Source: Sipunculus nudus
Taxonomy: Eukaryota; Annelida; Sipuncula; Golfingiida; Sipunculidae
DNA: 64,000 nt
NCBI GenBank assembly: GCA_026874595.1
Contig: CM049309.1
Coordinates: 91,536,723 to 91,600,722, forward strand
Direction: 5' to 3'
Of this stretch, positions 62,790 through 64,000 are shown piece by piece (the stretch's first letter is position 1; each line of letters opens with the position of its first letter). The notes beneath the pieces were generated by a model, which saw only the letters and a list, made by a program, of their open reading frames with translations, was not told the origin of the DNA and did not search any database. The translations under genes and the position numbers were made by a program.

Positions 62790-64000
62790 CAGGCACACAA
62801 AACGATTATCAGTGAAGCCACCTGTCTTACGCATGCGATAAATCTATCCATGATCTATGACTGTGCAAAATATCAGGCCAAAAGCTTTTACAATTCCTGA
62901 GATATGTGTGATATTAACCTAAAATATAAATGCATATATGGCCAAAACGGAAAAGAGACGATTATAGGTGGCGCCACCAGAGTTCAGTAAATGATAGGGC
63001 TGTCCAGTTTTCCATGGAAAAAAACTGGAGCAAATCTGTTGAACGACTCCAGAGATATGGGTGATTTTTGTAGCAGCAAAACAATTACCAGTGGCGCCAC
63101 CTGTCTTATGTATGCGATAAATTTATCCACGAACTATGACTGTGCAAAATTTTAGGCCGATGGTTGTCACATGATGAGTGTGTCCGCCCAAAATGGTAAT
63201 AATCTTTGTCGCAGCTCACAAGATAAAGATAGCAGATTTTGCACCAAAGGAAAAAAAAAAAAAAAAAAAAAAAATGGAAAAGGAAAAAAAGAAAGAATTT
63301 TCTGATCAGCCAAGACATATTAAACCATCATTTATTTCATTTAGTATTCATTTAAACCCCCTTTCTCTAAGGAATCGGTATATATGAGTTGGAGGCTTCA
63401 GCTTCCTTATTACTGAATTATCAAAATTTAAAGGAAAAACAAAACTATGGCCGGAAAATGTAGCTGCAAAACAGGTGGCGCCACCTGCAGGATACAATAA
63501 CATGCTCGCCAAATGACTAACGTGTGTAAAATTGGGTCAAGAAATAAGCAGCGGACTGACAGCTCCTAAGACGGACGGATGGATGCGGACCATTTTAGTA
63601 GTCTTCCCTCCTATGGTATTCATTGAATTCCCTGCATATGATTTGAAGGCTAAAGTGTTCCGATTTACTGACTTGTCTGAAGGAAAGTGATAAATACCAT
63701 TCAAGAGCAAAGATATTGTTAATCGTTTAACATAGGTGTCGCCGCCTGCAGGTTACAATAATATATGTCATTCATGTGCTGAGCAGTTTTTAACTTTGGG
63801 TGAAGAAAGCAGCAAAGGTCTTATAGAGATATGTGGTGAAAGAAACGGGCGGGACTGACGGACCGAAGGCAAATCAGAAAAATTCACGATCAGCAAAATC
63901 TGATCGGGAAAAATCAGTCTGAAAAATAAATCTATTCAATATAGTATTCACTAAATACCCCTAGCTGCAAGGAATCCTTGCCTATGATTTGAAAGCTAAA
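62790..64000. repeat. Degenerate repeat with GGTGGCGCCACC palindrome
   Basis: GGTGGCGCCACC or near forms at 62967, 63090, 63474 and 63735, each near an 'ataaat(c/t)tatcca' or 'gagatatg' block. It is related to 7260-7450 and 9880-10640. There is a poly-A tract at 63249-63273. No gene seen. Confidence 0.5.

Overview
This is a stretch of animal nuclear DNA, most likely from a bivalve mollusc or a close lophotrochozoan. It is AT-rich, its introns are long and follow GT-AG rules, and most of it is repeats. The mollusc call is an inference from repeat style: TTTTTAGCTC elements with CGTCCGTC stretches, and pogo-like termini. The animal origin is certain from the gene content.

One complete protein gene is readable. 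It is fumarylacetoacetase (FAH), on the minus strand, with 12 coding exons from the ATG at 50738 down to the TGA at 18389, about 32.3 kb. All splice junctions are GT-AG, all phases join, and the product is 418 aa. The catalytic and metal-binding residues known from mammalian FAH fall at the same residue numbers (D126, H133, R142, Y159, E199, E201, D233, R237, Q240, K253, E364). FAH carries out the last step of tyrosine breakdown.

The most unusual feature is that three FAH introns (5, 9 and 10) each begin with a minisatellite. In each case the repeat unit consists of the last 23-66 nt of the preceding exon plus the 5' splice donor. Exons 5, 9 and 10 are therefore followed by roughly 23, 41 and 26 copies of their own exon end and donor. 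After exon 9, the first three downstream donors lie at +39, +78 and +117 nt and would stay in frame.

Other FAH introns hold different repeats. Intron 4 has a 58-unit 90-bp array that is open on both strands and a 180-bp satellite-like element. Intron 6 has a pogo-like element. Intron 1 has 145-bp CpG-containing repeats, a decayed OTU protease gene, and a 1.83 kb element with long terminal inverted repeats carrying an open PHD-finger/AT-hook reading frame.

Downstream of FAH (1-18388) I see no gene, only dispersed and tandem repeats, including a 35-bp array at 12719-15592 with an inverted head. Upstream of FAH (50739-64000) is a short TATA-less promoter region, then a nested stack of mobile elements at 51428-61303. 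The stack is an outer element with GGGTATTTCTACA ends, holding a 5.7 kb element full of CACTGTGA repeats and a 2.6 kb TA-flanked element, which itself holds a solo LTR. The remainder is repeats and AT microsatellites.
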